In this document: positions 6,990 to 8,987 of the stretch, one piece after another
Layout: the number at the start of each line of letters is the position of its first letter
Position numbering within the stretch: the stretch's first letter is position 1
Assembly: GCA_028697435.1 (NCBI GenBank)
Contig: JAQVFD010000067.1
Location: 1 to 8,987 of the forward strand
Length of the DNA: 8,987 bases
Origin: Clostridiaceae bacterium
GTDB taxonomy: Bacteria; Bacillota; Clostridia; Lutisporales; Lutisporaceae
Reading direction: 5' to 3'
Made by a program: the position numbers and the translations under genes
Notes under the pieces: generated by a model
The model's input: only the letters and a program-made list of their open reading frames with translations
Database searches by the model: none
Told to the model about the DNA's origin: nothing

Positions 6990-8153
6990 ATGACAGTAAA
7001 AAAGACCTTTGAAGAAATCAACGAAAAAATCAGGAAAGGCAACGCAGTAGTAGTAACAGCAGAAGAATTAGCGGACATAGTAGAGGAGAAGGGTATTTCT
7101 GATGCAACAAAATATGTAGATGTGGTAACAACAGCAACCTTTGGTCCAATGTGTTCCACCGGTGCCTTTCTTAACTTCGGACATTCAGATCCGCCGATCA
7201 GAATGGAAAAAGTTGAGCTGGACAATGTTAATGCATATGCAGGAATTGCAGCAGTAGATGCATATATAGGAGCGACAGAGACCTCAAAGGACAGAGATAT
7301 TGAATATGGCGGCGCTCATGTAATATGCAATTTAATAGACGGCAAGAAAGTGCACCTTAAGGCGTATTCAAGGGGCACAGACTGTTATCCCAGAAAAGAG
7401 CTGGATACTTATATCACCAAGGATACAATTAACGAAGCATATTTGTTCAATCCCAGAAATTGCTATCAGAACTATTCTGCAGCGGCAAATACCTCTGACA
7501 GAACATTGTACACATACATGGGAGTGCTTCAACCCTGCTTGGGGAATGTGAATTATTCTACTTCAGGGGAGCTTAGTCCACTGCTGAAAGACCCTTATCT
7601 AAGGACTATAGGCATTGGGACAAAAATCTTTTTAGCCGGTGCGGAAGGTTACGTATCCTGGCAGGGAACCCAATTTGCCAGTGGGAAGCCCAGAGGAGAG
7701 AATGGAATCCCATTGTCTAACGCCTGTACCCTTGCTGTAATAGGGAATCTCAAAGAAATGAGCACTGATTATATTCAACCGGCTGTTTTTGAAAAATACG
7801 GCGTTTCAATGTTTGTCGGAATAGGAATACCTATACCGGTTCTTGATTCAGATTTGCTTTCAAATCTTTCGGTCCGAAACAAAGACATATATGCAAATAT
7901 CTTGGATTACAGTGTTCAAAGTAATAATAAACCGGTCTTAGCACAATGCAGCTATGAGGAATTGAGAAGCGGATATGTTTCCATTGAAGGTAAAAAGATT
8001 AAAACTTCACCCCTTACAAGCCTTTATAAATCAAGGGAAATAGCCCAGGTGCTAAAGGGCTGGGTAGCGGAAAAGGGCTTTACTTTGCAGCCTCCTATAG
8101 CCGCTTTTCCAAAGGATGTATCACTGAAGTCCCTGGGAAAAAGAGGGTCATAA
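6990..8153 (+). CDS. Homocysteine biosynthesis protein (L-aspartate semialdehyde sulfurtransferase, DUF39/COG1900)
   Basis: A 387-residue cytoplasmic protein of the HcyBio family, characterised in Methanosarcina (MA1821). The family converts L-aspartate semialdehyde and sulfide to homocysteine, bypassing homoserine activation. C55 (FGPMCSTG) and C132 (SRGTDCYP) fall at positions equivalent to the two cysteines of the archaeal enzyme, as I recall them; one carries the persulfide. Other conserved-looking stretches are HSDPPI (65-70), YGGAHVI (106-112) and WQGTQFASGKPRG, just past the middle. The protein ends at the catalytic domain; the CBS-domain extension of the methanogen protein is absent. 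ATG 6990 is chosen for AGGAGGT nine bases upstream; a GTG-started extension to 6921 lies inside the terminator. It is first in a three-gene operon, with one base before the ferredoxin gene, and is controlled by the T-box. Confidence 0.92.
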   Translation: MTVKKTFEEINEKIRKGNAVVVTAEELADIVEEKGISDATKYVDVVTTATFGPMCSTGAFLNFGHSDPPIRMEKVELDNVNAYAGIAAVDAYIGATETSKDRDIEYGGAHVICNLIDGKKVHLKAYSRGTDCYPRKELDTYITKDTINEAYLFNPRNCYQNYSAAANTSDRTLYTYMGVLQPCLGNVNYSTSGELSPLLKDPYLRTIGIGTKIFLAGAEGYVSWQGTQFASGKPRGENGIPLSNACTLAVIGNLKEMSTDYIQPAVFEKYGVSMFVGIGIPIPVLDSDLLSNLSVRNKDIYANILDYSVQSNNKPVLAQCSYEELRSGYVSIEGKKIKTSPLTSLYKSREIAQVLKGWVAEKGFTLQPPIAAFPKDVSLKSLGKRGS

Positions 8154-8154
8154 T

Positions 8155-8376
8155 ATGCGAAGATGTACTCATTGCGGCGCTTGTACCGCAGCATGTATTA
8201 GAGGTGCTTTAAAAATAGATGCCAAATCGGGGACTGTCAGTTATGATGAATCCCTATGCACATACTGCAATGCTTGTATAAAAGCGTGTCCCGCAAGAGC
8301 ACTTACCAATACTAATCAAATAAGGAGGCCCTATGTATCAGGAGAGAGATTATCGGAGACTTATGAAAGCAGATGA
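8155..8376 (+). CDS. Small 2[4Fe-4S] ferredoxin-type protein of the homocysteine operon
   Basis: A 73-residue protein with two four-cysteine clusters: C4, C7, C10, C14 and C35, C38, C41, C45, each CxxCxxC-x3-C, enough for two [4Fe-4S] centres. The second has the usual CP ending; the first has CI. In Methanosarcina the sulfurtransferase works with MA1822, a protein with a NIL domain plus ferredoxin clusters. Here only the cluster part is present, and it probably supplies electrons for the reductive step that forms homocysteine. GAGGG lies seven bases before the ATG, and the start is one base past the upstream stop. Its last 14 codons overlap the next gene in another frame. Confidence 0.88.
   Translation: MRRCTHCGACTAACIRGALKIDAKSGTVSYDESLCTYCNACIKACPARALTNTNQIRRPYVSGERLSETYESR
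8322..8328 (+). promoter_or_regulatory. Internal ribosome binding site for the UPF0280 gene
   Basis: AAGGAGG sits four bases before ATG 8333 but inside the ferredoxin reading frame. It shows that the UPF0280 gene starts before the ferredoxin gene ends and is likely translationally coupled to it. Confidence 0.75.
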
Positions 8377-8987
8377 GCTAATATGCTTCAATGTAACTAA
8401 ATATGAATCCGATTTACAGATATATGCCAAAACAAACCTAAAGAAAGAGGCGGAAATTGCCGTTGTAAAACACAGAAAGTTTATTATTGATTATATTAGC
8501 AGACATCCTGAGTTTTTGACAAGTCTGGTGCCCATTGAACCCCTATTGGATGCCCCTGATATAATACAGGAGATGTGCCTTTGCTCAAAGCTTGCCAACG
8601 TAGGTCCAATGGCAGCGGTGGCAGGAGCTGTATCAAAATACGCAGGCAGAGATCTGCTCCGGTTTACAGATGAAATACTTATAGAAAATGGGGGTGACCT
8701 ATTCATAAAATCAAAGTCTGATAGGCGGATACTTATATATGCGGGCAACTCCCCCCTTTCAAACAAGATTGCCCTCCATATTCCAGGAAGCGATGGAGAG
8801 CTTGGTGTATGTACTTCCAGCGGTACTGTCGGGCATTCTTTAAGCTTTGGCAAAGCAGATGCGGCCGTCGTAATTTCAAAAAATGCGGTTTTGGCTGATG
8901 CGGCAGCTACCGCTGTCGGAAATGCGGTTAAGGATAAAAATTATATTGCAGACGGAATAGAATATGCAATGTCTATTCCGGGTGTAG
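8333..8987 (+). CDS. UPF0280 family protein, ApbE-like (COG2122; partial at right edge)
   Basis: I translated this frame by hand; 218 residues lie in the window and the family is only slightly longer, so most of it is present. It starts at ATG 8333, four bases after AAGGAGG, inside the ferredoxin gene. The N-terminus MYQERDYRRL is typical of UPF0280. Further family marks are GPMAAVAGAV (91-100), IENGGD (117-122), NSPLSNKIAL (139-148), the block 160-180 containing CTSSGTVGHS, and LADAAATAVGN (187-197). The fold is related to the FAD-handling ApbE family. In Methanosarcina a COG2122 protein was linked genetically to homocysteine synthesis, as I recall mainly when sulfide is scarce; its biochemical role is unsettled. 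The last bases read in frame as GTA-G, so the terminal TAG is not a stop. Confidence 0.92.
   Translation, partial: MYQERDYRRLMKADELICFNVTKYESDLQIYAKTNLKKEAEIAVVKHRKFIIDYISRHPEFLTSLVPIEPLLDAPDIIQEMCLCSKLANVGPMAAVAGAVSKYAGRDLLRFTDEILIENGGDLFIKSKSDRRILIYAGNSPLSNKIALHIPGSDGELGVCTSSGTVGHSLSFGKADAAVVISKNAVLADAAATAVGNAVKDKNYIADGIEYAMSIPGV

Noticed and set aside
8491..8853. Minus-strand 120-codon frame at the right edge.
   Set aside because: It is antisense to the clearly conserved UPF0280 gene.
8985..8987. Terminal TAG as a stop for UPF0280.
   Set aside because: It is out of frame: the last full codon is GTA (8984-8986) and G begins the next.

Overview
The window looks like chromosomal DNA from an anaerobic, low-to-moderate GC Bacillota, most likely a clostridium. 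The evidence is two T-box leaders, strong AGGAGG-type ribosome binding sites, ammonia-dependent AsnA, a MetH lacking its activation domain, and the anaerobe-type homocysteine genes. I see no mobile element, phage gene, CRISPR array, tRNA or rRNA. The species cannot be fixed from the sequence.

Layout, left to right. Positions 1-486 (minus) hold the start of a Nudix hydrolase that runs off the left edge. A hairpin terminator separates it from a small SEC-C zinc-motif protein (561-1067, minus). Next is a divergent intergenic region with a promoter on each strand. Its plus-strand half is a T-box leader reading Asn, followed by asnA (1555-2544, plus). asnA converges on an EamA/DMT transporter (2541-3449, minus), and the two genes share the bases CTAG as overlapping stop codons. 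Upstream of the transporter, also on the minus strand, is a two-gene unit: a stand-alone MetH activation-domain protein (5883-6545) overlapping a 792-residue MetH (3518-5896).

The right third is a plus-strand operon diverging from the metH unit. It has a strong promoter, then a second T-box leader (about 6661-6940) whose specifier is best read as AUG (Met). Three genes follow: a homocysteine biosynthesis protein of the DUF39/COG1900 family (6990-8153), a 73-residue two-cluster ferredoxin (8155-8376), and a UPF0280/COG2122 protein (8333 to the right edge).

Read together, 3518-8987 is a methionine module. The right-hand operon is predicted to turn aspartate semialdehyde and sulfide into homocysteine by the route described in methanogens. 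The left-hand unit methylates homocysteine to methionine with cobalamin and keeps the cobalamin enzyme active. Charged tRNA-Met availability would gate homocysteine supply through the T-box. asnA, under its own Asn T-box, is a second aspartate-consuming amino-acid gene controlled by the same type of RNA switch.
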